NCBI GenBank assembly: GCA_013203595.1
Contig: JABMNT010000043.1
Location: 1-37,824, forward strand
DNA from: Rhodospirillales bacterium
Lineage (GTDB): Bacteria; Pseudomonadota; Alphaproteobacteria; Rhodospirillales; Casp-alpha2
Direction of reading: 5' to 3'
Length of the DNA: 37,824 nucleotides
Part shown: positions 18,269-26,629 of the stretch, piece by piece
Layout: each line of letters opens with the position of its first letter
How positions within the stretch are numbered: position 1 is the first letter of the stretch
Made by a program: the position numbers and the translations under genes
Notes under the pieces: generated by a model
Database searches by the model: none
The model's input: the letters and a program-made list of their open reading frames with translations, nothing else
What the model was told of the DNA's origin: nothing

Positions 18269-19052
18269 GGCTTGTCCGCCATGCCAAAAGCCGCCCCAAT
18301 AATGGTGTGAACAGGCTGCCCAGCAACAATGCGAAAACAACCCCGTCCGGTTGATCCGGGCTTGCCAGACGCAGGACGACAACCAGGCCGCCAATCAGAG
18401 CGCCGGCTAAAACCTGGGTAACGATCCCGGCGGGAACAAATTTCTGATCGGCGGCAATAAACACCACGCCAACTGCCAGTGCCCCGATCAGCAGGTGTTC
18501 CCACCACTGCACGGACGGCGGAAACAGCGGCACCACCGCCGCCACCCCGACAGCAACCCCCAGCAGGACCGGCAGCTGCAGCTGTTTTCGCCAGGCCAGC
18601 CATAAGCCGCCCGGCAGGCAGGCCAGAGCCATGAAAAAGGCAGGTTCAACGTTCAAAATCCATTTTTCCTGAAAGCCCGTATCGGGGAAGGAAAAAAGCG
18701 CTGTGGCGAGGGCGATCAGGGCGGGTGACAGAACCGGTTTGCCGCCAAACATCTCGTGCGCGAAGATCCACCCGAAGCTGGTCGCAAACATAACAGGAGC
18801 CCAGCCGACGGGCTCAAACAGCAGGATGGCGAACAGCATGGAAAAATGCAGCTGGGCACCGACGGAAGAAGGCCAGATCCGTCGGTTAATCAGGGCCGAC
18901 CAGAAAAAGCTGCTGGCCAGCACCAGACAGAGCACGGTCAGGCGCTGCAGGGCAATCTCCGATCCATCCAGATAACAGCGCATGGCCAGCGGCAGCAGTA
19001 ATGCCAGGCACCAATGCAGTTCATCAGAATCAATGGCGACCCGTCTCGCCAT
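18261..19052 (-). CDS. minimal NqrB/RnfD-family membrane subunit lacking the flavinylation segment
   Basis: This is a 263-residue polytopic protein. It is recognisably NqrB/RnfD-like: HEMFGGKPVLSPALIALATALFSFPD aligns in pattern with the family GGxGxNxxNPAxxG...FxYP block. The C-terminal ADQKFVP...GALIGGLVVVLR...QPDGVVFALLLGSLFTPLL matches the family ending. NqrB proteins are usually about 410 residues and RnfD about 350. Missing here are the cytoplasmic N-terminal extension and the central periplasmic loop with the SGAT site where FMN is attached. The first gene of the operon would normally be nqrA, and none is present upstream. I infer a genuine short subfamily rather than a broken gene, since the frame is clean and the ends are conserved. 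Confidence 0.8.
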   Translation of the reverse strand: MARRVAIDSDELHWCLALLLPLAMRCYLDGSEIALQRLTVLCLVLASSFFWSALINRRIWPSSVGAQLHFSMLFAILLFEPVGWAPVMFATSFGWIFAHEMFGGKPVLSPALIALATALFSFPDTGFQEKWILNVEPAFFMALACLPGGLWLAWRKQLQLPVLLGVAVGVAAVVPLFPPSVQWWEHLLIGALAVGVVFIAADQKFVPAGIVTQVLAGALIGGLVVVLRLASPDQPDGVVFALLLGSLFTPLLGRLLAWRTSHA

Positions 19053-19326
19053 TAAGCGGGTCCACTGGCGGTCAACCGCTTATTCAGGGTGCGACACTTT
19101 TTCCGACACATATTTCGTTCTCTTTTTTCACGACCATACAACCCGATACCCTGGCCCCATTTTTACATCCTCCTTACATCCACCAAAAACGCAAAGGCTT
19201 TTTGCTAATGGTTTTCACTTTTCGACTGTAATCAGTTAAAATGACGCCGGTTTCCACACGCCGGCGGGTGTCGGCAACGGCGCATCGGCATGAGCAATCG
19301 CACAATCAGATATCTGAATCATTGAT
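19053..19326 (-). promoter_or_regulatory. upstream region of the Nqr-like operon
   Basis: This AT-rich stretch holds the probable nqr promoter. It contains the leader-peptide candidate and a direct repeat, GTGTCG-N6-GTGTCG on the minus strand (near 19092-19109), between the leader and nqrB. A perfect 6-base stem (CGCCGG 19245-19250 with CCGGCG 19261-19266, followed by a short T-run on the minus strand) may be the terminator of the preceding iron operon. Confidence 0.4.
19128..19160 (-). CDS. possible leader peptide upstream of the Nqr-like operon
   Basis: A textbook Shine-Dalgarno, AAGGAGG (19175-19169), lies 8 bases before an ATG at 19160 that opens a 10-codon frame, MGPGYRVVWS, ending in TGA. 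The same frame continues after that TGA for 15 more codons to a TAA at 19082-19080. The nqrB-like ATG at 19052 follows without an obvious ribosome site of its own. This could be a regulatory leader peptide, a tiny subunit truncated by TGA, or chance. Confidence 0.4.
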   Translation of the reverse strand: MGPGYRVVWS

Positions 19327-20460
19327 CTAGGACAAACAGGCCAGACAATGATTATCAAAGCGGAGATCGGCCCGCGCACGCGCGACCACGTGAATATCTG
19401 CAGGTCCCGCATTCACCCGTGTCAGCGCTCCCATGCCCGAGGTGATCAGAAACTGACCGGGCACCGTTGTTGCGGCGACACCACAGATATCAGGGCCATT
19501 GAATTGGGCGATCGCGGCCCCGCTTTCGCGCTGCCAGAACACCGCCGTTCCACCCTTGGGCGAGACCGCGGCGATGATGGAACCGGAGCTGTCAGTCTTA
19601 AGGCTGCCCACATATCCGTTCAGGCGCTGCCAGCCGGCAGCCGGAGCCGTCAGAAAGCGGGCCTCTGATCCGGGTTGCCATCTGCCGACCAGGGGAAATT
19701 CGTCGAGCCCCGGATATTGATCCTGCAGGCCAAACAGGATGTCGTCGTCTGGCGTTCTCGCCATGTGGCGTATGGACAGGTTGTTCATTCCCCGTGCCAG
19801 TTCGGTTTTGGCCGCCCGTTTCCCGCTGGTGATGTTTATCAGCGCCAGATTGGGAACCATGGTATCCAGATTGAGCTTGGCGCGGCCGCTGGCCGGGTGG
19901 GTGGCGATGCCGCCATTGGCGACAATCAGATGCCTGCCATCGCCATGCAGCAGGATTTCGTGGGGGCCAATGCCGCCGCTCGGCATTTCGCCCAGGCGTT
20001 TGTAGCCTGCTGCCACCGCATAGATGCCGATCACCCCACGCCTGCCCGCATAGTCATTCTCCGTGAGGTACAGGTACCGGCCATCGGTCGAATAGACCCC
20101 ATGGCCGTAAAAGTGCCGGCCCGCAGCGGCGGCCACGACCATCGGGGATTTTTGCCCATTCAGGATAATGAAATGAGACCCCGGACGGCGGGCCGGCATA
20201 CAGATCTCCTGGCCCGCCGGGTGCCTGATGATGTCGTGCAACCGGTAACCGGTCGGCTGCAACTCTTGCACGGTCAGGGTCTGATCAATCAGCGCCATGC
20301 CGTAGGTGCCGTCCGCCGTCCCGTAGCCGGTCAGCCAACCGTTGGCCCAGCCGCTGGCCCGGTCGCTGGCGGCGGGGTTCGGGTTGGCTCCGGCCTGGCG
20401 ATCAAAAAGGATCGCCGCCAGAGACAGCAGGCTTCCGGTTAGAAAGTGGCGTCGCTGCAT
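19327..20460 (-). CDS. DUF1513 periplasmic beta-propeller-like protein of the iron operon
   Basis: This is a 377-residue exported protein with a Tat-like signal (MQRRHFLTGSLL) and a DUF1513 body. Repeated blade-like segments include GHGVYSTDGRYLYLTENDY, GIGPHEILLHGDGRHLIVANGG and HMARTPDDDILFGLQDQ. DUF1513 genes are commonly found with imelysins and di-haem oxidoreductases in Fur-regulated loci, but their biochemical role is not established. This is the last gene of the operon, 5 bases after the preceding imelysin, and it ends in TAG. The C-terminal DNHCLAC has two cysteines that might bind metal. Confidence 0.85.
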   Translation of the reverse strand: MQRRHFLTGSLLSLAAILFDRQAGANPNPAASDRASGWANGWLTGYGTADGTYGMALIDQTLTVQELQPTGYRLHDIIRHPAGQEICMPARRPGSHFIILNGQKSPMVVAAAAGRHFYGHGVYSTDGRYLYLTENDYAGRRGVIGIYAVAAGYKRLGEMPSGGIGPHEILLHGDGRHLIVANGGIATHPASGRAKLNLDTMVPNLALINITSGKRAAKTELARGMNNLSIRHMARTPDDDILFGLQDQYPGLDEFPLVGRWQPGSEARFLTAPAAGWQRLNGYVGSLKTDSSGSIIAAVSPKGGTAVFWQRESGAAIAQFNGPDICGVAATTVPGQFLITSGMGALTRVNAGPADIHVVARARADLRFDNHCLACLS

Positions 20461-20465
20461 TTTCT

Positions 20466-21497
20466 CTAGTCTCCGTCCAGACTGTTGAAGCCGATGGTAA
20501 GTCCGAGCCTTTGATTGAAGATATTTGCGATTTCGTTCTGGTTGCTGGTCAGGGAGTCGATCAACTGGAATATTTTCCTGCGCTCGGCCGGGTCTGTGAC
20601 GCCGCTGATCAGCGGTGCCAGCTGGGCGGCCAGCTGCTGACTTCGCGCCATACCATGGCGGATCCTCTCCCTGTGGTCGGCGCCCAGATGCCGGCTCAGG
20701 ACAGCCAGACTTTCGGCCAGCGTGTCTATATTGATTTTCAGATTCCGCAGTGGCCGTTGGCTGCGCCAGCCTTCCAGCATTTTCGGGTTGGCGTTATCGA
20801 TTTTGAAGCGCAGGCCCGGCATCAGTTTCTGGTCCTTGAGGATGATGAAGCCGGTCAGAATACTGGTGAATAACCGGTTGAGGGCGGCCAGCGGCGGGCC
20901 GAAGTACGGCAGCAGCGCGGTGCCCCGCCGCAGGTTATCGACCACCGCGCCCCGCCATTCCCCGGAAACTTCGGCGGCGATCGAGGCCAGGTTGATGGCT
21001 ATTGTCCGGCCGATTTCACAGGCCCCTGGATCCTGGGTTACATCGCTGTCCCCGTATAGCAGGCGTTCCAGGGCCGGCAGACCCTGCACGGCAACCGACG
21101 CCTGGGCGAACAGCGGCGGTAACAGTCTGTCGGGGTTTGCCGCGGCCCTCAACGCAGCCAGTGCCCGGTCGATGGCGTTGCCGCGCTCGGGCCAGTGATA
21201 AAACCGCTCACGTCTGAGCTCCCGGGTTATCGGCCCGGCCGTCCAGTGAAAAACCGCGGCCCAGGCGTCGGCGGTTGTCTGGTAGGCCGCCTGCAGATGG
21301 TCAAGGGCATCGGCTGCCGGTTCCTCGCAGGCCGAAATCCAATGGTTCTTCTGTCGGGATGTGGCAGATTCTAGTTGGTTATAGGCGGGGATGATGACCT
21401 CTTCGGCCAGTGCCCGGTTGATTTCCCGATAGTCCGGTGCCGCCCGGGCGGCGGCGGAAATGCTCAGCAGAACAACAATGATCAGACAAAACCGCAT
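20466..21497 (-). CDS. imelysin-family periplasmic protein (short form, paralog 2)
   Basis: This is a 343-residue exported imelysin (peptidase M75 family), all helical, with a signal peptide of about 19 residues (AARAAPD). The family is linked to periplasmic iron uptake. In canonical imelysins the signature is GxHxxE. Here the corresponding GLPALERLLYG has Pro instead of His, so metal binding may be altered. The ATG at 21497 is chosen because GGAGG lies 8 bases upstream; a TTG at 21515 would overlap the previous gene. It ends GLTIGFNSLDGD, exactly as its upstream paralog does, and begins 14 bases after that gene, so the pair arose by tandem duplication. Confidence 0.88.
   Translation of the reverse strand: MRFCLIIVVLLSISAAARAAPDYREINRALAEEVIIPAYNQLESATSRQKNHWISACEEPAADALDHLQAAYQTTADAWAAVFHWTAGPITRELRRERFYHWPERGNAIDRALAALRAAANPDRLLPPLFAQASVAVQGLPALERLLYGDSDVTQDPGACEIGRTIAINLASIAAEVSGEWRGAVVDNLRRGTALLPYFGPPLAALNRLFTSILTGFIILKDQKLMPGLRFKIDNANPKMLEGWRSQRPLRNLKINIDTLAESLAVLSRHLGADHRERIRHGMARSQQLAAQLAPLISGVTDPAERRKIFQLIDSLTSNQNEIANIFNQRLGLTIGFNSLDGD
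20473..20492. repeat. 20-base 3'-end repeat shared by the tandem imelysin genes (copy 1)
   Basis: The 20 bases here are identical to 21519-21538. They encode the conserved C-terminal FNSLDG of the two tandem imelysins. It is a paralog repeat, not a mobile element. Confidence 0.8.
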
Positions 21498-21511
21498 TTC
21501 CCTGCCTCCGT

Positions 21512-22549
21512 TCAATCGCCGTCCAGACTGTTGAAGCCAATGGTCAGGCCCAGGTGACTGACATAGGCCTTCTCCATGGCATCGCGGGCCTCGCCGAGGG
21601 CTGAGGTAAACGCCAGAACCCTGTCGCGGTGATCCGGATTGGTGAAGGCCGCGTCATCGCTCCCCAGCCCATCAAGCAGGCGCAGCAGCTTTTTCTGGCG
21701 GTCTGCCATGGCGGCGATGCCGGAGTCCGGCAAAGAGCGGGCAAGCACGGCCTGGGCCTGAAAAAGCGCTTTCACATTCAAGTTCAGATTTCGCATGAAG
21801 CGCCCGCTGCGGCGGTTTTCAAGCAGCAGAGGTTTGGCTTTTTCAGCACTTGCACCCAGCACGGCCAGGATTTTCTGTTCCTTGATCATGGCATAACCGG
21901 TCGACAGTTCGTTGAACACGCGGTTGACGAAATCGGAAGGCTCGCTGAAATAGTCCATATGGGCCTCGCCCCGCTCAAGCTTGCCGCGGATATCATCCGT
22001 CCATTCGACGATGACTTCGCTGGCAATGGCGGCCAGGTTGGCGGTGATGGATTGTCCGATTTTACAGGCCCAGGGATTTTGGCTGACGTCGGTCTCGGTA
22101 AACAGCAGCCGTTCCAGGGCCGGCAGTCCCTGCACCGCCACCGATGCTTTTTTGAATCTTTCCGGTGCCAGTTTTGCTTCGTCGTTAACAGCAAGCAAGG
22201 CCGCCAGGCCCTTGCCGATGGAATTGCGCCGTTCCGGCCAGTGGTAAAAGCGGTCGCGGCGCAGATACAGGGTGATTGGCCCGATACTCCAGTGAAAGAG
22301 GTTGGCCCAGGCGTCTGAGACCTCATGAAAAGCGGTTTTCAACTGGGAAACTGTGGTTTCCGAGGGGGCCTGGCAGGCAACTGCCCATAGTGCGGCCTGT
22401 TGCGCGGCGGTCTGATCCAGTTGGGTGAACGCGGGGATGATCACTTCGTCGGTGATCGCAACATTGATCGGGCGGTAGTCGATCTCGGAGCGAGCCGGGC
22501 TGGCGGCAAACAGGGCGCAGGCAAGAATGAGCGTGGAAAAGCGGGTCAT
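21512..22549 (-). CDS. imelysin-family periplasmic protein (short form, paralog 1)
   Basis: This is a 345-residue exported imelysin with a signal peptide of about 21 residues (ASPARSE). It shares layout and many blocks with the next gene: EVIIPAF near the start, FHWSIGPITLYLRRDRFYHWPERRNSI, SVAVQGLPALERLLF and the identical ending GLTIGFNSLDGD. The signature again has Pro where other imelysins have His. It lies 12 bases after the di-haem oxidoreductase gene. The two short imelysins may form a heterodimer or serve two periplasmic partners; that is inference. Confidence 0.88.
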   Translation of the reverse strand: MTRFSTLILACALFAASPARSEIDYRPINVAITDEVIIPAFTQLDQTAAQQAALWAVACQAPSETTVSQLKTAFHEVSDAWANLFHWSIGPITLYLRRDRFYHWPERRNSIGKGLAALLAVNDEAKLAPERFKKASVAVQGLPALERLLFTETDVSQNPWACKIGQSITANLAAIASEVIVEWTDDIRGKLERGEAHMDYFSEPSDFVNRVFNELSTGYAMIKEQKILAVLGASAEKAKPLLLENRRSGRFMRNLNLNVKALFQAQAVLARSLPDSGIAAMADRQKKLLRLLDGLGSDDAAFTNPDHRDRVLAFTSALGEARDAMEKAYVSHLGLTIGFNSLDGD

Positions 22550-22561
22550 GATGTATCCGGT

Positions 22562-23749
22562 TTACAGTTGTGAGAGCCAATTTAAAAGCTGATCTTGATT
22601 CTCAGCCGATAAATTCAGAAAGGCATCGCGCGACGGAGCCGCTTCGCCGCCGTGCAGGGCGATCGCCTGGCGCAGGGTTGTGGCCCGGCCATCGTGGAGA
22701 AAGCGCGACGCCTCCCGGATCCCCCACAGCGGTGCGGTCCGCCATTCCCGGCCCGTCGCCTGATGGTCGCCAATGCCGTCGGCCAGGTGCGGGCCCATGT
22801 CGTGGATCAGGAAGTCTGAAAAGGCCGCCACCTGGCCACCCGCCGGCAGAGGGATCTGCGGGCGATGACATTGCGCGCATCCAATGCCTGTGAACCGGGC
22901 CAGGGCCGGTGGCTCCAGTGGCCGGCGGGGCGGCGGTTGCAGGGTGCTGATATAGGTTACGATAAATGCCAGCATGTCGCTGCTGACTTCGAGCCCCTGA
23001 AAGCGCTGGCTGGCGCCATGCGGCGCGGCGCGACAGGCGGTTTGCGCGGCCGTGCAGTCGCCATGGGGGTCCTGCGCCAGCGGGTTCGACAAACCAAGAT
23101 CAAGGGACAGGGCGCTGGCGGTCAGTGCCGTCAGATCGGCGTGTCCGGCTTTCCAGCCAAACCGGCCGAGCGCCTGATTGCCCTGCGTGTCGGCAACGAA
23201 ATTGGCCCGCCCGGATATGCCGTCCCGGTTGCTGTCTTCCGGGTCGGCCCATTGCAGAATGTCGGCATCGGCAATCAGCGCGATAAGCCCAAGACCGTGC
23301 AGGGACGGGGCGAGCCTGCCGCCAAAGCGGGTCGCCGGGTGCAGCTTGCCATAACCGAAGTCTTTAATTTCCAGGTTTCCGTCGGCACGGCGCAACAACC
23401 GGCCTTCGCCCGTCTGGCCCGCTGCGCCACTGGTTTGTAACTGACTGCCGTAGGTCGGGTCTTCCGTGCCGGCGCTGTCACCCAGCCGCGCCACCAGACC
23501 GTTGCCGGTTATCTGGCCATTGCGGTCTTCCGTAAACCGCCCGCGACCGCCGCCGGGGTGGCAACTGGCACAGGAGCGGGCGTTGAACAGGGGCCCGAGC
23601 CCGTCAGCTGCATCGGTTGAGGCCGGAGCCGGCACCCACTGGCGATCAAACAGGGCCTTGCCCAAAGCTCCGTCCAGGGATCCGGCGGCCAGGTCTGAGG
23701 TCATCAGGGCCAGCCATAAAAACGCCCATATCAGCAGCGATCTGCGCAT
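22562..23749 (-). CDS. di-haem oxidoreductase (DUF1111/DHOR family)
   Basis: This is a 395-residue exported di-haem c-type protein of the 'thiol oxidoreductase'/DHOR group, related to cytochrome c peroxidases. The signal peptide is about 21 residues. The first haem site CASCH is near residue 61 with the typical LFNARSCASCHPGGGRGR context. The second, CAQCH, is near residue 295, followed by SDFLIHDMGPHLADG and REWRTAPLWGI, classical family blocks. It probably moves electrons during periplasmic iron oxidation or reduction with the multicopper oxidase. Its ATG overlaps the oxidase TGA by one base (23749), indicating coupling. Confidence 0.9.
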   Translation of the reverse strand: MRRSLLIWAFLWLALMTSDLAAGSLDGALGKALFDRQWVPAPASTDAADGLGPLFNARSCASCHPGGGRGRFTEDRNGQITGNGLVARLGDSAGTEDPTYGSQLQTSGAAGQTGEGRLLRRADGNLEIKDFGYGKLHPATRFGGRLAPSLHGLGLIALIADADILQWADPEDSNRDGISGRANFVADTQGNQALGRFGWKAGHADLTALTASALSLDLGLSNPLAQDPHGDCTAAQTACRAAPHGASQRFQGLEVSSDMLAFIVTYISTLQPPPRRPLEPPALARFTGIGCAQCHRPQIPLPAGGQVAAFSDFLIHDMGPHLADGIGDHQATGREWRTAPLWGIREASRFLHDGRATTLRQAIALHGGEAAPSRDAFLNLSAENQDQLLNWLSQL

Positions 23750-25200
23750 CAGGTGACCCGCAGAATGCTCATCATTCCGGTTTCCGCATGTTCGATGATG
23801 TGGCAGTGAAACATCCAGTCACCGGGGTTGTCGGCCTTGAAGGCGACCTCGATCCGTTCCTTCGGCTTGAGCAATACGGTATCGGCGTAATGCGGCGGCA
23901 GCGAGGTCTTGTTTGAGCGGAGATATAAAAAGGTATGGCCATGAATATGGATCGGGTGCATATGCGGCGTCGTATTGACCAGTTCAAACAGATAGGTTTG
24001 GTCCCTGACCAGGTTCAAAAGCGGTGCCGGCAGCCGTTGATGGCCGTCCTCCGGCCAGGTTTCCTTGTTGATCGCCCAGAAGGTTTTGTCGGACAGGCAA
24101 AGGGAATCGGAGATATTCATTGTCTGTCCGCCGGGCAGCTCGATCAAGTTCGGTGTCGGTTTTGCGGTTGCTGAAAATTCAATCCGCCGGCGGATGGCAT
24201 TGGCCAGATCCGGTTCGGCAATATCCGGCCGATAGAGGGGGGCCGGATCAAACGCGCCGCGCTGCAGAGCAGGGCCTTGCGCTGTGATGGAGGCGAGGAG
24301 AACCGGCTCGGGCGCAAAATAATCGTAGATATGGACGGTTTGTCCGGGCTTTGGCATGCGGATACACAGATCCAGGCGCATGGCCGAGCCGAGCCGCCAG
24401 GTTGTGAAGGGAAACGGGATCACCGCCTGGCCATCGGTGGCAATCACGGCGGCTTCTGCCCCACGAATTCCGATCAGATTGACCCGGCTGTTATCAATAC
24501 TCATCAGGCGCAGGCGGACGTCGCCGCCGGCGGGAGCAGCCATCATGGGCGTTTGTTTGTAATTGACGCTGCGCAGGGTGCCGAAGGTGCCGGCTTTTGC
24601 GGCGCCGCTGTCTTCGGTGAAATCGATGAAGTTTCCGTTCTCATCCAGCCGCCAGTCCTTGATCACGCAGAGCAGATCGGCATCGTAGGGACGGCTTTCG
24701 TCGCCGGTGACAATAAGTGCACCGGCCAGACCGCGGCCCAGTTGCTCAACCGTATTGCAATGGGAATGGAAAGGGAAAAGCCCGGTATCGGGGACGGTGA
24801 AGGAATAGGTATGGCTGTCGCCGGGCTGGACCGGTGGCTGGGTTACGTAAGGCACCCCGTCCATGGCGTTCGGCAGGCGGATCCCGTGCCAGTGTATGGA
24901 CGAATGTTCCGCCAGTTCGTTTTTGAATTGCGCCGTCAGGCGGCTGCCCCTGGCAATACGAATGATCGGCAGGATGTCGTCGTGGTAGGACCAAACCGGA
25001 AAGTCCGGTTTGCCGAACAGCCGGACCCGGCGCTCCTTTGCCAGCAAATTGACGGTGACGTCCGGCGCGCTGGCGGACGGGGTCCGGCGTTGCGGCAGGG
25101 CGGGTCTGGAAACGGCACCGGCATAATAGGGCAGGGAGCCGAGCGCAGCCATGGCTGCGCCCAGTCCCAATACGGCGCGACGGCTGACCGTCACGGCCAC
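23749..25200 (-). CDS. Tat-exported multicopper oxidase, probable ferroxidase
   Basis: This is a 483-residue three-cupredoxin oxidase with a Tat signal (VSRRAVLGLG, residues about 4-30). All copper motifs are present: HWHG near residue 103, FHSH near 145, HPIHIHGH near 412 and HCHIIEH near 466, followed by M four residues later as axial ligand. Such enzymes oxidise Fe(II), Cu(I) or phenolics with oxygen. Position inside a Fur-box operon of imelysins and a di-haem protein makes ferroxidase the best guess. The start is GTG at 25200 with AGGA upstream, only 6 bases after the imelysin stop. Confidence 0.92.
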   Translation of the reverse strand: MAVTVSRRAVLGLGAAMAALGSLPYYAGAVSRPALPQRRTPSASAPDVTVNLLAKERRVRLFGKPDFPVWSYHDDILPIIRIARGSRLTAQFKNELAEHSSIHWHGIRLPNAMDGVPYVTQPPVQPGDSHTYSFTVPDTGLFPFHSHCNTVEQLGRGLAGALIVTGDESRPYDADLLCVIKDWRLDENGNFIDFTEDSGAAKAGTFGTLRSVNYKQTPMMAAPAGGDVRLRLMSIDNSRVNLIGIRGAEAAVIATDGQAVIPFPFTTWRLGSAMRLDLCIRMPKPGQTVHIYDYFAPEPVLLASITAQGPALQRGAFDPAPLYRPDIAEPDLANAIRRRIEFSATAKPTPNLIELPGGQTMNISDSLCLSDKTFWAINKETWPEDGHQRLPAPLLNLVRDQTYLFELVNTTPHMHPIHIHGHTFLYLRSNKTSLPPHYADTVLLKPKERIEVAFKADNPGDWMFHCHIIEHAETGMMSILRVT

Positions 25201-25206
25201 TATGTC

Positions 25207-26478
25207 CTACTGAATTGACGAGGGATTATCCAGACTGTCGGACCCCTCGACATTGATTTTGAGATTGAGCGCCGCCACCAGCTTCTCGAAGCTCCGGGTC
25301 TGGGCGACCAGGGCATCAACCACATCCTGGATGATTTTATTACCTTCCGTCTGGCCTTCGCCAATCATCTGGTCATAGGCCATCCTGCCACTGTCGGCGG
25401 TATCTTTCATGATCTGCATTTTCGCCAGGGTCGCGTTCATGGCGGCGTCGACGTCGGCTTTGATATCGGCCGCTTTGGCGGCGGCAACATCGGCCAGGGA
25501 CGGGCCTTTGACCACAGTGCCATTAATGCGCTTATAAGTGCCCGTATACAGGGCGATCATGCCGACCTGATCATAATAATGGGAATTGTGGGTATTGTCG
25601 GAAAAACAATCGTGTTCCTCTTCCGGATCGTGCAGGATCAGTCCCAGTTTTATGCGCTCGCCGGCCAGTTCGCCATAGGATAAACTGCCGAGACCGGTGA
25701 GAATTGTCGCCAGGATCTGGTCTTCGGATTTGCCCATAACTGCGGCCCGTGCGTCGCCGCCGGGTGCCCAGGCAATAACCATTTCCTTGATATCATCGAC
25801 CAGTAAATCCGTCGCTGCCGTCAGATAGGCGGCCCGGCGGTCGCAGTTTCCGCCGCTGCAGTTTTTGAGATCAAAATCACTGGCCGGTCGGTTGCCGGCA
25901 CCGGGTCCGGTGCCGTTCAGATCCTGACCCCAGAGTAAAAACTCGATGGCGTGGTAACCGGTTGCAACGTTTGATTCTACCTCCAGCGCCTCATGCAGGG
26001 CACCGGACAGCAGCGCCTTGTCGATGACCGATGCATCCACAACGCTGGCGCCGATACGCAGTTTGCTGTTGGCAATGACATTCAGGGTATAGGCCGGATT
26101 GGCATCCGAGGTGCTGCCATAGGCGCTGCTGACATAGTCGATCAGCCCCTCATCCAGCGGCCATGAATTCACTTTGCCTTCCCAGTCATCAACAAGTGCA
26201 TTGCCGAAACGAAGCCCTTCGGTTTGCTGATAAGGGGCCCGTGCCCGGACCCAGGCTGAGCGGGCACCGCTCAATGTGGCATCCGTTGGCGTTGCGATCA
26301 TTTTTGCAACGGCGGCCCGCAAATCACCGGCAGTGATCAGTGCATCCTCATACATGGCGTGGGCAACGTTGGCATAGGTGGCGGCAACCGCTTTCGCATC
26401 CGCAGCCATGGCCAAATTCGGGACTGTCGCTAACAGGGCGCTGATCACCCCGGCGCGAAAAAGTATTTTCACTTTCAT
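25207..26478 (-). CDS. imelysin-family iron-regulated periplasmic protein (long form)
   Basis: This is a 423-residue exported imelysin resembling IrpA-type iron-regulated proteins. The signal peptide is about 25 residues (NLAMAAD). The metal-site signature GYHAIEFLLWGQDLNG is intact (GxHxxE). Conserved partners LDEGLIDYV, GERIKLGLILHDPEEEHDCFSDNTHNSHYYD and the C-terminal GSDSLDNP complete the family pattern. It is the first gene of a six-gene operon on the minus strand, directly behind a near-perfect Fur box, so iron starvation should induce it. It presumably captures iron in the periplasm. It ends in TAG. Confidence 0.93.
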   Translation of the reverse strand: MKVKILFRAGVISALLATVPNLAMAADAKAVAATYANVAHAMYEDALITAGDLRAAVAKMIATPTDATLSGARSAWVRARAPYQQTEGLRFGNALVDDWEGKVNSWPLDEGLIDYVSSAYGSTSDANPAYTLNVIANSKLRIGASVVDASVIDKALLSGALHEALEVESNVATGYHAIEFLLWGQDLNGTGPGAGNRPASDFDLKNCSGGNCDRRAAYLTAATDLLVDDIKEMVIAWAPGGDARAAVMGKSEDQILATILTGLGSLSYGELAGERIKLGLILHDPEEEHDCFSDNTHNSHYYDQVGMIALYTGTYKRINGTVVKGPSLADVAAAKAADIKADVDAAMNATLAKMQIMKDTADSGRMAYDQMIGEGQTEGNKIIQDVVDALVAQTRSFEKLVAALNLKINVEGSDSLDNPSSIQ

Positions 26479-26516
26479 GGAAAGTTCCTACCTTGTTTGT
26501 TATCTGTGTATATGCG

Positions 26517-26529
26517 AATGATTATCATT
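26517..26529. promoter_or_regulatory. Fur box upstream of the imelysin/multicopper oxidase operon
   Basis: AATGATTATCATT is a perfect dyad (AATGAT-T-ATCATT), matching the core of the classical Fur operator, and lies 39 bases before the imelysin ATG. With five extra bases on its left (ATGCG, from 26512), the same 18-base string recurs at 28416-28433. Confidence 0.85.
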
Positions 26530-26629
26530 GGCGTTCGATAGCATTGTTAAGAATGACTCGCAAGTCATAAATAAATCAAAACTTAAAGACCCGCTGTCAT
26601 CCGCTTTTGCCCGTCGCCACTGGCTTGCG

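Noticed and set aside
18982-19239. Plus-strand frames across the nqr upstream region
   Set aside because: They run antisense into nqrB' and have no ribosome site; the signal there is the minus-strand leader.
19675-20442. 255-codon plus-strand frame inside the DUF1513 gene
   Set aside because: It lies antisense to a gene with recognisable signal peptide and domain; it has no motifs of its own.
24277-25218. 313-codon plus-strand frame inside the multicopper oxidase gene
   Set aside because: It is antisense to an enzyme with every copper ligand visible; its composition is typical of antisense GC-rich frames.
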